From Chryseobacterium oryzae (lineage in GTDB: Bacteria > Bacteroidota > Bacteroidia > Flavobacteriales > Weeksellaceae), in assembly GCF_022811665.1 (NCBI RefSeq), contig NZ_CP094529.1, forward strand, positions 1,612,001-1,676,000: a DNA stretch of 64,000 nt. The letters are read 5' to 3'. Made by a program: the position numbers and the translations under genes. Positions 1-8,577 of this stretch are shown piece by piece (position 1 is the stretch's first letter; every line of letters begins with the position of its first letter). The notes beneath the pieces are model-generated. The model saw only the letters and a program-made list of their open reading frames with translations, made no database searches and was not told where the DNA came from.

Positions 1-1775
1 TGAAAATTTTAATGGGCAAAGAAATCGCAGACAGCGGAAACGTAATTATTAATAAAGATATACAAGTAGTACTTTTTGATCAGGAAATTGATTTTGATTC
101 TCATCTCACGATAGACGAATATATGATGACACTTCATTCTGAACCTATTCAGGCTCTTAAAAATTATCATAAATCTTTAGAGTCTACCGATTCAGAATTC
201 ATAGAAAAAGCTTTGGCAGAAATGGAAGTTCACAAAGCATGGGATCTGGAGAATGAAATGAAACAGATTCTTTCTCAGCTGAAAATTACAGACCTAAATG
301 CCAAAATGGGAAATCTTTCCGGAGGACAGATTAAACGTGTAGCTTTGGCAAAACTCCTTACAGAAACCCGTGCAGAACATCGCCATACATTACTTATTAT
401 GGACGAACCAACCAACCACCTGGATGTGGAAATGGTAGAATGGCTCGAAAATTATCTAAACAAAGCAAAAATCACGTTACTTTTAGTAACTCACGACCGT
501 TATTTTTTAGATAGTGTTTGCGATATTATCTGGGAAATGGAAGACCAAAATTTATTCTTTCACAATGGTTCTTATGCCACTTATCTTGAGAATAAAATGA
601 TTCGGGAAGATAATATGGAGGCAACCATAGACAAAGCCAATAATCTTTACCGTAAAGAACTGGAATGGATGAGAAGGCAGCCAAAAGCAAGAACCACAAA
701 ATCTAAATCTAGAATAGATGCCTTTTATGAAACTGAAAAAGTAGCAAAAACAGATACCAGAAAACAAGGTTTAGAACTCGATTTTGAAATGAAACGTTTG
801 GGAAATAAGATTCTTGAACTTAAAAATATCGATAAAAGTTTTGGAGATAAAGTTTTGCTGAAAGATTTCAGTTATACCTTTCAGAGGGGCGAAAAAGTAG
901 GAATTATTGGTAAAAACGGAGCCGGAAAATCTACTTTACTTAATATTATTCAAGGGTTTGAAAAAGCCAACCAAGGCGAAATTGAAACCGGAGAAACCAT
1001 TCATTTTGGATATTTTTCTCAAAAAGGGCTTCAATATAAAGAAGACGAGAGAGTAATAGACTTCATTAAAGAAGCAGCAGAATATTATCCGTTAGCTAAC
1101 GGAAAAAGTCTTTCGGCATCGCAGTTTTTAAGATTATTTTTGTTTGATGACCAAACACAGTACTCTCCTATTTCCAAACTTTCTGGAGGTGAAAAAAGAA
1201 GACTGCATTTAATGTACATCCTGTATCAGAATCCTAATTTCCTTATTTTCGATGAGCCTACCAATGATTTGGATCTTCCTACTTTAACGGTTCTCGAAAA
1301 CTTTCTGCAACAGTTTCAGGGTTCATTAATCATTGTTTCTCACGACCGTTACTTTATGGATAGAATTGTAGATCATATTCTTGCATTTGAAGGTGATGGA
1401 AAAATTAAAGATTTTGTCGGAAACTTCTCCGAATACCGAGAAAGTAAAAAAATTGAGGACGGAAACCAAAAACAGGATGATAAAAAAATAAAAACTGCAG
1501 AGGAAAAAAATTCAGATAAGCCTACAGAACCTGTCGCATCTAAAAATCAAAACTCCAAAAAGAAACTTTCCTTCAAAGAACAGAGAGAACTGGAAACCAT
1601 TGAAAAAGAAATGCCTGATTTCGAGAAGACAAGAGCCAAAATTCTGGAACAGCTTAATAATGAAACTGACTACGAAAAAATAGCTTCATTATCGGCAGAA
1701 CTGGAAAATATATCAGAAAAGCTTGAGTTACATGAAATGAGGTGGCTAGAACTTCAGGAACTACTGGGAGAATAA
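1..1775 (+). CDS. ABC-F family ATPase, Uup-like (5' end outside window)
   Basis: This is a soluble protein with two ABC ATPase domains and no membrane segment, the layout of ABC-F proteins that act on ribosomes or DNA. The frame is open to the left edge: the bases before the first ATG at 12 encode the tail of a first Walker A (..KIL-MGKE), so the true start lies upstream. Counting from the ATG at 12, the first LSGGQ signature is at residues 102-106 and Walker B with DEPTNHLD near 127-138. The second Walker A (GKNGAGKST) is near 300, its LSGGEK signature near 389 and DEPTNDLD near 410. The last ~70 residues are a charged coiled coil like the C-terminal domain of Uup, which favours Uup over EttA-type members. 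A hairpin terminator follows, shared with the convergent gene. Confidence 0.9.
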   Translation, partial: KILMGKEIADSGNVIINKDIQVVLFDQEIDFDSHLTIDEYMMTLHSEPIQALKNYHKSLESTDSEFIEKALAEMEVHKAWDLENEMKQILSQLKITDLNAKMGNLSGGQIKRVALAKLLTETRAEHRHTLLIMDEPTNHLDVEMVEWLENYLNKAKITLLLVTHDRYFLDSVCDIIWEMEDQNLFFHNGSYATYLENKMIREDNMEATIDKANNLYRKELEWMRRQPKARTTKSKSRIDAFYETEKVAKTDTRKQGLELDFEMKRLGNKILELKNIDKSFGDKVLLKDFSYTFQRGEKVGIIGKNGAGKSTLLNIIQGFEKANQGEIETGETIHFGYFSQKGLQYKEDERVIDFIKEAAEYYPLANGKSLSASQFLRLFLFDDQTQYSPISKLSGGEKRRLHLMYILYQNPNFLIFDEPTNDLDLPTLTVLENFLQQFQGSLIIVSHDRYFMDRIVDHILAFEGDGKIKDFVGNFSEYRESKKIEDGNQKQDDKKIKTAEEKNSDKPTEPVASKNQNSKKKLSFKEQRELETIEKEMPDFEKTRAKILEQLNNETDYEKIASLSAELENISEKLELHEMRWLELQELLGE

Positions 1776-1782
1776 AAAATAG

Positions 1783-1829
1783 AAGGGTTTGAATGTTGAT
1801 AAACTATCATTTTCAGCATTCAAACCCTT
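1783..1829. terminator. Hairpin between convergent genes
   Basis: Arms of 13 bp (AAGGGTTTGAATG at 1783-1795 and its exact complement at 1817-1829) separate the ABC-F gene from the convergent oxidoreductase. The T-rich side is better for minus-strand transcripts, but the stem can serve both genes. Confidence 0.75.
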
Positions 1830-1836
1830 AAAAATT

Positions 1837-2892
1837 TTAGAAATAAATATTTTTTTCAGTTTTAGAACTTTCTATCGCAGCATCAATGATTTTCATATTC
1901 TGAATAATTTCTTCAGCAGGTGACGGAAGCGGATATCCAAAAACAATGTGTTCGTAAATCTGCTGATAATAATTCATGTAATTTCCGGGTTCACTCGAAG
2001 TTATAATTCTTTCTGTTTGATTTTTTTCGTTGATAAAATTAAGAATTCCATCTGCTTTTTCTAAAGGCTGAGTCCATACTTTTCCATAAATAGGAATAGC
2101 ACCTGCAACAAGCTCATTTTCCTGATGATCTGTTCTTTCCTGTAAAAAACTACCTTTACTTCCATGAAAACTGTATGCATAGTGTGCTTCTTTAACGAAA
2201 GTGCTAGATTTTAGTCTTACTATTAAATTATTTTCGTAGTGAAGAAGGATTTCGAAATAGTCATTGGCAAATTCAGTCCCTTTCATCGAGAAAACATCTG
2301 CAAAAATCTTTTTAGGAAAGCCAAAAAGTTGAGTTGCCTGATCGACAAGATGAGCACCCAAATCGTGTAATGTTCCGGAACCTTTCTGTTGAGGATTTTC
2401 TTTATGTTCTTTTCCTCCGGCTTCAGTCCGGAATCTGTCGAATCTAATTTCAGCTTCTTTTAGTTCTCCCAAAACATTTGTGGCAAGAACTTCTTTTACC
2501 TTCAAAAAATCTCTGTCGAACCTTCTGTTTTGGTAAACGCTCAGAAATAAGTTTTTTTCTTTGGCTAAATTCACTAATTCTTCAGCTTCCGCTGTATTTA
2601 CCGTAAATGGTTTTTCTACAACAACATTTTTACCAGCTTCTAAAGCTTTTTTTACAAATTCAAAATGGGTTTGAACGGGAGTATTTACCACTACCAAATC
2701 TATGTCTGCTTCACTCAACATTTCATCTACAGAACGATATATGGTTGCATCGCTGTATTTTTCTTTAGAATCCTGTTTGTTCCGCTCCACAATTGCAGCA
2801 ATATAAAAACCCGGATGCTCTTTCAAAAACGGAGCATGAAAAACTTTTCCACTCATCCCGAATGCACACAAACCTACTTTTACCAATTGCAT
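1837..2892 (-). CDS. Gfo/Idh/MocA family NAD(P)-dependent oxidoreductase
   Basis: A cytoplasmic dehydrogenase of about 351 residues. It starts with a beta strand and glycine-rich turn (KVGLCAFGMSGKVFHAPFL) that fits an NAD(P)-binding Rossmann fold, followed by the family hallmark EKPF near residue 95 and a C-terminal alpha/beta substrate domain containing GSGTLHDLGAHLVDQ. I place the start at the ATG at 2892, because the 22 extra residues possible upstream are basic and AT-rich and do not belong to the fold. The closest group I recall is the YdgJ/IolW-like set (scyllo-inositol or related sugar dehydrogenases), but the substrate cannot be read from sequence. It stands alone, convergent with the ABC-F gene and divergent from the siderophore receptor. 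Confidence 0.85.
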   Translation of the reverse strand: MQLVKVGLCAFGMSGKVFHAPFLKEHPGFYIAAIVERNKQDSKEKYSDATIYRSVDEMLSEADIDLVVVNTPVQTHFEFVKKALEAGKNVVVEKPFTVNTAEAEELVNLAKEKNLFLSVYQNRRFDRDFLKVKEVLATNVLGELKEAEIRFDRFRTEAGGKEHKENPQQKGSGTLHDLGAHLVDQATQLFGFPKKIFADVFSMKGTEFANDYFEILLHYENNLIVRLKSSTFVKEAHYAYSFHGSKGSFLQERTDHQENELVAGAIPIYGKVWTQPLEKADGILNFINEKNQTERIITSSEPGNYMNYYQQIYEHIVFGYPLPSPAEEIIQNMKIIDAAIESSKTEKNIYF

Positions 2893-3023
2893 AATTCTAT
2901 TTTTTTTCAAAGTTATTATAAAATTGGATCTTTTTAGCTTAAAATGGAGAAATTCCACCTTTCTAAATTAGCATTTATTGACAAAAATCAGTTATTAATT
3001 TTTATTAATTCTAAATAATAATT

Positions 3024-3031
3024 TACATTTG
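3024..3031 (+). promoter_or_regulatory. Candidate -7 element of the siderophore receptor gene
   Basis: TACATTTG matches the Bacteroidota -7 consensus TAnnTTTG and lies 40 bp before the receptor ATG. No good TTG sits at the expected 17-23 bp upstream, so an activator may be needed. I found no clear Fur-type palindrome here. Confidence 0.4.
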
Positions 3032-3071
3032 CACTTTATTTAAAACCACTCTAAATAACTAAGAAACTATC

Positions 3072-5360
3072 ATGAAAAAACAGTTGTTGGCAATAGGCTT
3101 AATATTTACAGCCATTTCTGCAAATGCACAATTAAAGTTTGCTGAAGCAGATACTCTAAGAATCCATACTATTGAAGACGTGAATCTTCATAAAACTGGA
3201 AACCCCAACAAAGCAAGACCATTATCTACAAAGTCTAATCTTACGATAATGGAAACTCCACAACCCATATCGATAGTAACCCACGAAATTATTGAGCAAC
3301 AACAGGCAAAACAGCTAAGTGATGTTCTACAAAATGTAAACGGTATTTATGTAACTTCTTCCAGAGCAAACTCGCAAGACAGTTTTGGTGGTAGAGGTTT
3401 CATTCTCGGAAACGATAATATGTTCAAAAACGGATCCCGCATAAACAGCGGAGTTTTCCCTGAAGTATCGGGCTTGGAAAGAGTTGAAGTTCTGAAAGGG
3501 GCAAATGCAATGCTTTACGGAAATACTGCTGCAGGAGGTGTCATTAATATGATTACCAAAAAGCCTAAATTCAATTTTGGAGGAAGCGTAGGGTTGAATG
3601 CCGGAAGCTGGAATTCTTATAAACCAACCGTGGATGTTTATGGTCCGCTTTCCAAAAATATAGCTTTCAGAGTAAATGGAGCGTATGAATATGCTGAAAA
3701 TTTCAGAGATGTTGTAAAATCTGAAAAATATTATTTCAACCCATCATTTTTATTTAATCTGAGCGAAAAATCTCAGCTAATTGTAGAGGCAGATTATCTT
3801 AAAAATGATTTTACACCAGATTTTGGTCTTGGTTCTATCACCGAACGTGATGGTTTAACCTACAAATTGAATACTCTTTTACCAAGAACTGCATTTTTAG
3901 GAACAGATTGGCAGTTTCAGAATGTTGAGCAGGTTTCCACGAACGTAACTTTCAATCATCAGTTCAACCAAAACTGGTCTTTAAATGCGACATCTTCTTA
4001 TCAAAATTATACGAAAGATTATTTTTCAACAGAAAGAATCCAATGGGGTTATGAAAAATCTACCGACAGACTTTTCTACAAAAGACCTTTAAACAGAACT
4101 TACAACGAACAAAATTATACTTCTGCACAAGTTAATTTGAATGGTGAATTCAACACTGGTAAAGTTAATCATAAAGTATTGTTCGGAACAGATGCAGATT
4201 ATGGTGTTGCAGATTCTTATTCTTACTTTAATCCGACCAACAGATTAGCTTACGGAAACAGTTATTTGTATGGAACAAACGGAAACAGCAACGGCATTTT
4301 GTATCTTGATAATCCTTCAACATGGATTGGCGGAAATATGCCAGATTCAGAAAAACTGGAAAAAAACAGAATCAATACCAGAAGAATTGGTGTGTATGCT
4401 CAGGATTTCATCAGTCTTACAAAAGAATTTAAAGTAATTGCAGGATTACGTTGGTCTTACATTCAAAATATGCCGACCATTAATACAAAGTTCAAAACTT
4501 CTACGGGCGGTTTGGTTAATCTTAATTCTTCTCCTGAGAAAAAATTCACAGATAACTCGTCTTCCTCTGATCAGGCAATATCTCCAAAACTTGGGTTAGT
4601 GTACAATCCTAACGATAATCTTTCTGCATTTGCAACATATACCAATTCTTTTGTTGCCAATGTTGGAAAACTGAGAGATGGTGAAGCATTGCGACCTACC
4701 AATATCGACCAATATGAAGTGGGTGTTAAAAAGAATATCTGGAACAATGCTTTGGCAATCAATCTAACGGTTTACCAGATTCTTTACAGAAATTATTATC
4801 AGGCTGCTTTAGATGATAATGGAAATCCAATAGATCCTACCGGACTTACAAAAGATTTTGCCGGAAAAATGAGAAGCCGCGGTGCAGAACTGGATATTAC
4901 AGGAAATCCTACAGAAAACCTATCTATTATCGGGGGTGTTTCATATAACAATTCTGTATATCTAGACACTCCGGACATTTTTGGTTATGTTGAAAACCAG
5001 AGATTGGTTAGAACGCCTGCTACCACTGCAAATGCTTCTGTATTTTATAAATTTACTAAATTTGTTCCGGGCTTAAAATTAGGAGCAGGAGTTTATTACA
5101 TTGGAAACAGATTGGCGGGATGGAACGATACGAAATCCGGAAACAACAGTTTACAGAAAAGAAACGGAGTCAGCAGAATATTTGAACTTGAAGATTACAC
5201 CACTGTTTCTTTATCTGCAGGATACGACTGGAAGAAATTTTCTATCCAGGCTAAAGTTGGAAACCTGTTTGATGTTGCCAACTATAATGTTCACGAGAAT
5301 TATTCTGTGAATCCTATTGTGCCTAGAAATTATTATTTCACTCTGACTTATAGACTATAA
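3072..5360 (+). CDS. TonB-dependent siderophore receptor
   Basis: A 762-residue outer-membrane receptor. It has a signal peptide ending in SANAQ (about 19 residues). A plug domain follows (residues ~55-165: TPQPISIVTHEII, QLSDVLQNVNGIYV, RVEVLKGANAMLYG, GGVINMITKKP), then a long beta-barrel ending in the aromatic strand FTLTYRL. The plug sequence is of the ferric-siderophore subclass (FhuA/FcuA-like). There is no N-terminal carboxypeptidase-like domain as in SusC proteins. It transports an iron chelate using TonB energy. The PepSY-type membrane protein 85 bp downstream on the same strand supports an iron role. Which siderophore is bound cannot be told. Confidence 0.9.
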   Translation: MKKQLLAIGLIFTAISANAQLKFAEADTLRIHTIEDVNLHKTGNPNKARPLSTKSNLTIMETPQPISIVTHEIIEQQQAKQLSDVLQNVNGIYVTSSRANSQDSFGGRGFILGNDNMFKNGSRINSGVFPEVSGLERVEVLKGANAMLYGNTAAGGVINMITKKPKFNFGGSVGLNAGSWNSYKPTVDVYGPLSKNIAFRVNGAYEYAENFRDVVKSEKYYFNPSFLFNLSEKSQLIVEADYLKNDFTPDFGLGSITERDGLTYKLNTLLPRTAFLGTDWQFQNVEQVSTNVTFNHQFNQNWSLNATSSYQNYTKDYFSTERIQWGYEKSTDRLFYKRPLNRTYNEQNYTSAQVNLNGEFNTGKVNHKVLFGTDADYGVADSYSYFNPTNRLAYGNSYLYGTNGNSNGILYLDNPSTWIGGNMPDSEKLEKNRINTRRIGVYAQDFISLTKEFKVIAGLRWSYIQNMPTINTKFKTSTGGLVNLNSSPEKKFTDNSSSSDQAISPKLGLVYNPNDNLSAFATYTNSFVANVGKLRDGEALRPTNIDQYEVGVKKNIWNNALAINLTVYQILYRNYYQAALDDNGNPIDPTGLTKDFAGKMRSRGAELDITGNPTENLSIIGGVSYNNSVYLDTPDIFGYVENQRLVRTPATTANASVFYKFTKFVPGLKLGAGVYYIGNRLAGWNDTKSGNNSLQKRNGVSRIFELEDYTTVSLSAGYDWKKFSIQAKVGNLFDVANYNVHENYSVNPIVPRNYYFTLTYRL

Positions 5361-5445
5361 ATATTTAAATTAAATAAATAATACTACATAAGTGGGAATT
5401 GCTATTTTGCAGTTTCCACTTTTGAAATTAAAATGAACAATATAT

Positions 5446-5961
5446 ATGGATAAAATTAAAGACACAAAAAGCTTCATGAGAATTACCCACCGTTATTTGG
5501 GATATTTTATGGCAGGAATTATGGTAATTTATTCCCTAAGTGGAGTTTTATTGATCTACAGAGACACCGATTTTCTAAAAAAAGAAATAAAATACGACAA
5601 AGTAATTGATAAGAATCTGGATGAAAAATCTTTGGGTAAAGAGTTGAAAATAAAAAATCTGGAGGTTCAAAAAACTGAAGGAAGTATTTTAAAATTTAAA
5701 CAGGGAACTTACGATTCTTCTACCGGACAGGCAAAATACAGCAAAAAAGAGCTTCCTTATGTGTTAGACAAAATGGCAAAACTTCACAAAGCTAAATCTG
5801 AAGACAAATTGTCGCCATTAAATGCATTTTTCGGAATTTGCCTTTTCTTTTTTGTTATTTCCAGCTTCTGGATGTTTAATCCTAAAAGCAAAGCCTTCAA
5901 ACGTGGAATGAAATTTACAGTTGCTGGACTTGTTGCAGCAGTTATTTTATTATTAATATAA
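5446..5961 (+). CDS. PepSY-associated inner-membrane protein
   Basis: A 171-residue protein with one hydrophobic segment near residues 15-38 (LGYFMAGIMVIYSLSGVLLIY) and two more at about 123-142 and 154-171, around a lysine-rich soluble loop. The opening HRYLGYFMAGIMVIYSLSGV is typical of the PepSY-associated transmembrane family, whose larger members act as inner-membrane partners of siderophore receptors (some reduce ferric siderophores). This one is short and lacks obvious heme-binding histidine pairs beyond H15. It follows the receptor gene by 85 bp with no terminator visible between, so the two are probably co-transcribed. Confidence 0.75.
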   Translation: MDKIKDTKSFMRITHRYLGYFMAGIMVIYSLSGVLLIYRDTDFLKKEIKYDKVIDKNLDEKSLGKELKIKNLEVQKTEGSILKFKQGTYDSSTGQAKYSKKELPYVLDKMAKLHKAKSEDKLSPLNAFFGICLFFFVISSFWMFNPKSKAFKRGMKFTVAGLVAAVILLLI

Positions 5962-6139
5962 GAGGTAATTGGGTATCTTCAATTATCAAATCATCAAAAA
6001 AAATACTTTTTGTAAAAATATCTATTCTGTTGAAACCAGCCCCTACACCCGAAAACATATTCCTGCATTGGTTTGGCACAGTTATTGTGTATCATCATAT
6101 ATTCAAAATAATAAACATTAATTATTAAAATTATAAATT

Positions 6140-6730
6140 ATGAAAAAACTAATTCTTACAGGAATATTAGCTGTTGCAGGATTAACTACTACAGCAAATG
6201 CACAAATTCAAAAAGGTAACTGGATGGTTGGTAGTAGCTTAATCTCTAGTAACTTTGGTTTAAATACTGGTGGTGGTTATAATATTCAAATTCAGCCTAA
6301 AGGTGCTTACTTTATCGAAGATAATGTTGCAGTTGGTGGATATGTTGACTTAGGTTTTGCTAAAGTAACCAACGGAAGCCCAACAGAATTTAATTACGGA
6401 GTTGGAGGTTTAGGTAGATATTACCTTTCACCAGGAGAAAAAGGTGTTGATAACTTGCTAAACCACGGTCGTTGGTTCTTCGAAGCTAACGCTGGACTTG
6501 GTGGTAGAAGTGTTGAAAATGGAAATTCTACTACAGGTTTCGACTTTGGTGTAGGACCTGGTTATTCTTACTTCATCACTCCAAACATTGGTCTTGAAGG
6601 TTTAGTAAAATATAGAGGACAAACTGGTTTTGGTAACGAAGGATTGAATTCAAATATTACATTTAATGTTGGTTTCAGTATTTTTATCCCGACTGCAAAA
6701 GCGAAGCAGATTGCTAACGAAGCTAGATAA
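6140..6730 (+). CDS. Small outer-membrane beta-barrel protein
   Basis: A 196-residue secreted protein with a clean signal peptide (about 21 residues, ending TTANAQ). The mature part alternates hydrophobic and polar residues and is rich in Gly and aromatics, with several predicted strands (NWMVGSSLISSNFGL, VAVGGYVDLGFAKV, GLEGLVKYRGQTGF, FNVGFSIFIP), as in 8-stranded OmpA/OmpW-like barrels. It has no peptidoglycan-binding OmpA domain. It is monocistronic: an intrinsic terminator follows, and the gene before it is 178 bp away. Its ligand is unknown. The codon choice (many GGT, GTT, GCT) suggests high expression. Confidence 0.75.
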   Translation: MKKLILTGILAVAGLTTTANAQIQKGNWMVGSSLISSNFGLNTGGGYNIQIQPKGAYFIEDNVAVGGYVDLGFAKVTNGSPTEFNYGVGGLGRYYLSPGEKGVDNLLNHGRWFFEANAGLGGRSVENGNSTTGFDFGVGPGYSYFITPNIGLEGLVKYRGQTGFGNEGLNSNITFNVGFSIFIPTAKAKQIANEAR

Positions 6731-6764
6731 TAAATAAAATAAACTATTACAAATAAATTAGACA

Positions 6765-6805
6765 AAAGCGGCTTGGAAAATATTCCACTGCCGCTTTTTC
6801 ATTCA
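6765..6805 (+). terminator. Intrinsic terminator after the beta-barrel gene
   Basis: Stem AAAAGCGGC (6765-6773) pairs with GCCGCTTTTT (6791-6800), with a smaller nested GAA/TTC helix in the loop and T-rich sequence after it. Confidence 0.75.
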
Positions 6806-6840
6806 AACTAAACTATATAATAAATAAAAAAAACCAATTT

Positions 6841-7476
6841 CTATTTGTTGGGTTGCGGAGTATATCTTAAATAAGGTTTCACTTCTTTCACTCCTTTAGG
6901 ATACAACTTTTCTGCCTCTACCGTAGGAATTGTTGGAGGAATAATTACATCATCACCATCTATCCAATTTACAGGGGTTGCAATTTTATATTCATCTACC
7001 AATTGTAAAGAATCTAAAACTCTCATAATTTCATTAAAATTTCGTCCCGTTGATGCTGGATAAGTAATAATTAATCTTACCTTTTTTTCAGGATCAATAA
7101 TAATTAAAGAACGAACTGTTGCAGTTAAAGAAGCATTTGGATGAATAAAATCATACAATTCTGAAACTTTTCTGTCTTTGTCTGCAATAATAGGAAAACG
7201 TACTTGCGTATTCTGCGTTTCATTGATATCTTCAATCCATTTTTTATGATCTTCTGCATCATCTACGCTTAGCGCAATCACTTTAGTATTTTTCTTTTCG
7301 AAATCTGCCTGAAGTTTTGAGGTAAAGCCAAGCTCTGTTGTACACACGGGTGTAAAATCTGCCGGGTGAGAAAATAATATTCCCCAAGAATCTCCGAGAA
7401 ATTCATAAAAATCAATCTCCCCAACAGATGAATCTGACTGAAAGTTGGGTGCTGTATCTCCTAATTTTATTGACAT
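6841..7476 (-). CDS. 1-Cys peroxiredoxin (Prx6-type)
   Basis: A 211-residue thiol peroxidase that reduces H2O2 and organic peroxides. The active site SHPADFTPVCTTE places the peroxidatic cysteine at residue 45. This is the only cysteine in the protein, so there is no resolving cysteine and an external thiol must regenerate it. The long C-terminal extension (AEKLYPKGVKEVKPYLRYTPQP) and the length are those of the Prx6 subfamily rather than AhpC. A near-perfect vegetative promoter lies just upstream (7499-7529), and the MscS gene diverges from the same intergenic region. Confidence 0.92.
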   Translation of the reverse strand: MSIKLGDTAPNFQSDSSVGEIDFYEFLGDSWGILFSHPADFTPVCTTELGFTSKLQADFEKKNTKVIALSVDDAEDHKKWIEDINETQNTQVRFPIIADKDRKVSELYDFIHPNASLTATVRSLIIIDPEKKVRLIITYPASTGRNFNEIMRVLDSLQLVDEYKIATPVNWIDGDDVIIPPTIPTVEAEKLYPKGVKEVKPYLRYTPQPNK

Positions 7477-7498
7477 AATTCTTTGTTTTATTAGTCTA

Positions 7499-7529
7499 CA
7501 AATTTAATAGACTTTTTATAACTGGCAAA
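7499..7529 (-). promoter_or_regulatory. Primary-sigma promoter of the peroxiredoxin gene
   Basis: On the minus strand, TTTG (7526-7529) is followed by exactly 19 bp and then TAAATTTG (7499-7506). This equals the Bacteroidota consensus TTTG-N19-TAnnTTTG. The ATG lies 22 bp downstream of the -7 box. Confidence 0.75.
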
Positions 7530-7550
7530 ATTATTGCAAAGAATATTTCC

Positions 7551-7558
7551 TAAATTTG
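7551..7558 (+). promoter_or_regulatory. -7 element for the mscS-like gene
   Basis: TAAATTTG lies 13 bp before the ATG at 7572. The nearest upstream TTG (7534-7536) gives a 14 bp spacer, shorter than usual, so the promoter may be weak. The leader would be very short. Confidence 0.4.
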
Positions 7559-7571
7559 TAAAAAAAATTTC

Positions 7572-8441
7572 ATGGATAAAAGTCTGAGCTATCTAGACAC
7601 AGTTTACAGGGTATTAGAGAATTGGTATTTTAAATTTGCACAACTCACTCCAAAGCTCGTAGTGGGAATCATCGTTTTTTCATTTTTTTTAATTTTCAGT
7701 AAGTATCTCAGTAAGGCTGCTGTTAATTTAATGCATAAAGTTTTTCCGAATAGTAAAAAGGAAGGATCTGTGGTCACTATTATTGGTATTTTCAGATTTA
7801 TTATCATGCTCTTCGGAACGTTTATCTCCCTGGAAATTATGGGTTTCAGCGGATTTTTATGGAAATTCATAGGAAGTTTAGGAGTTGCAGGGGTTATTGC
7901 AGGGGTTGCACTGAAAGATTTGGTTTCGAGTATCTTTTCCGGAATGTTAATTGGAATTGACAAAGCTTTCAAAGTAGGTGATTATATCACAATAGGAAAT
8001 CACTCCGGAACTGTACAGGATATTGGCTTTCTCACAACAAAAATTATTACCGACGACGGAAAAAAAGCTTATATACCAAACCAAGTGGTTTTTAACGCTC
8101 CGTTTTATAATATTACAGCATCACCGCAAAGAAGAGTTATCTTAGATTTTGAAATTCCTGCCGATGAAGATATCCAAAAAGCTCAGGAAAGTATTTTAGA
8201 TGTCATTAAAAATCTCGATAATACAGACCGCCTTGAAACTGCGGAAGTAAATTTCACCAATTATAAATCCGGAGCATTTACAGTTCAGGCAAAATTTTGG
8301 ATTGCTGTTGGAGCCAATATAGCACATGTAAAAAGCGATGCTCTTCTCAAAATTAAAATAAGATTAGAACAGGCACAAATTCCTTTAGTAACTCCTACAA
8401 GCATAAGTCTTGTTAATCAGACAGAAGCAACCCCTGAGTAA
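7572..8441 (+). CDS. Mechanosensitive channel, MscS family
   Basis: A 289-residue inner-membrane channel that opens under membrane tension to release solutes. It has three hydrophobic helices. TM1 and TM2 lie at about 28-48 and 70-95. The pore helix at about 100-125 has the alternating Gly/Ala pattern GSLGVAGVIAGVALKDLVSSIFSGM, followed by the beta domain signature KVGDYITIGNHSGTVQDIGFLTTKI and IPNQVVFNAPFYN. The length matches the E. coli MscS core (286 residues) with no N-terminal additions. It is divergent from the peroxiredoxin gene, and nothing else in the neighbourhood points to a special role. Confidence 0.92.
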   Translation: MDKSLSYLDTVYRVLENWYFKFAQLTPKLVVGIIVFSFFLIFSKYLSKAAVNLMHKVFPNSKKEGSVVTIIGIFRFIIMLFGTFISLEIMGFSGFLWKFIGSLGVAGVIAGVALKDLVSSIFSGMLIGIDKAFKVGDYITIGNHSGTVQDIGFLTTKIITDDGKKAYIPNQVVFNAPFYNITASPQRRVILDFEIPADEDIQKAQESILDVIKNLDNTDRLETAEVNFTNYKSGAFTVQAKFWIAVGANIAHVKSDALLKIKIRLEQAQIPLVTPTSISLVNQTEATPE

Positions 8442-8525
8442 TAAATTTTAAGCACGTCAATTAGAATATAATAATCACAATATTAAATCAATTTAATATG
8501 TATTATAAGTCTTAAGAAAATTCGG

Positions 8526-8558
8526 TTGTCGAAATTACATTAGTGTGAACTATCTTTG
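8526..8558 (+). promoter_or_regulatory. Promoter of the S1/P1 nuclease gene
   Basis: TTG (8526-8528), a 22 bp spacer and TATCTTTG (8551-8558) fit the flavobacterial consensus TTG-N17-23-TAnnTTTG. The -7 box supports starting the protein at the ATG at 8578 rather than further upstream, where a start would overlap the box. Confidence 0.6.
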
Positions 8559-8577
8559 CAACTTCAAATTGATTAAA

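Noticed and set aside
1837..2958. Upstream start for the Gfo/Idh/MocA oxidoreductase
   Set aside because: The extra 22 residues precede the first strand of the Rossmann fold and look like untranslated A+T-rich sequence.
7604..7972. 122-codon open frame antisense to the MscS gene
   Set aside because: It mirrors the mscS-like frame, has no family features, and the sense gene is fully convincing.
8545..8577. Upstream start for the S1/P1 nuclease
   Set aside because: It would overlap the -7 box and spoil the signal peptide that exposes Trp23.
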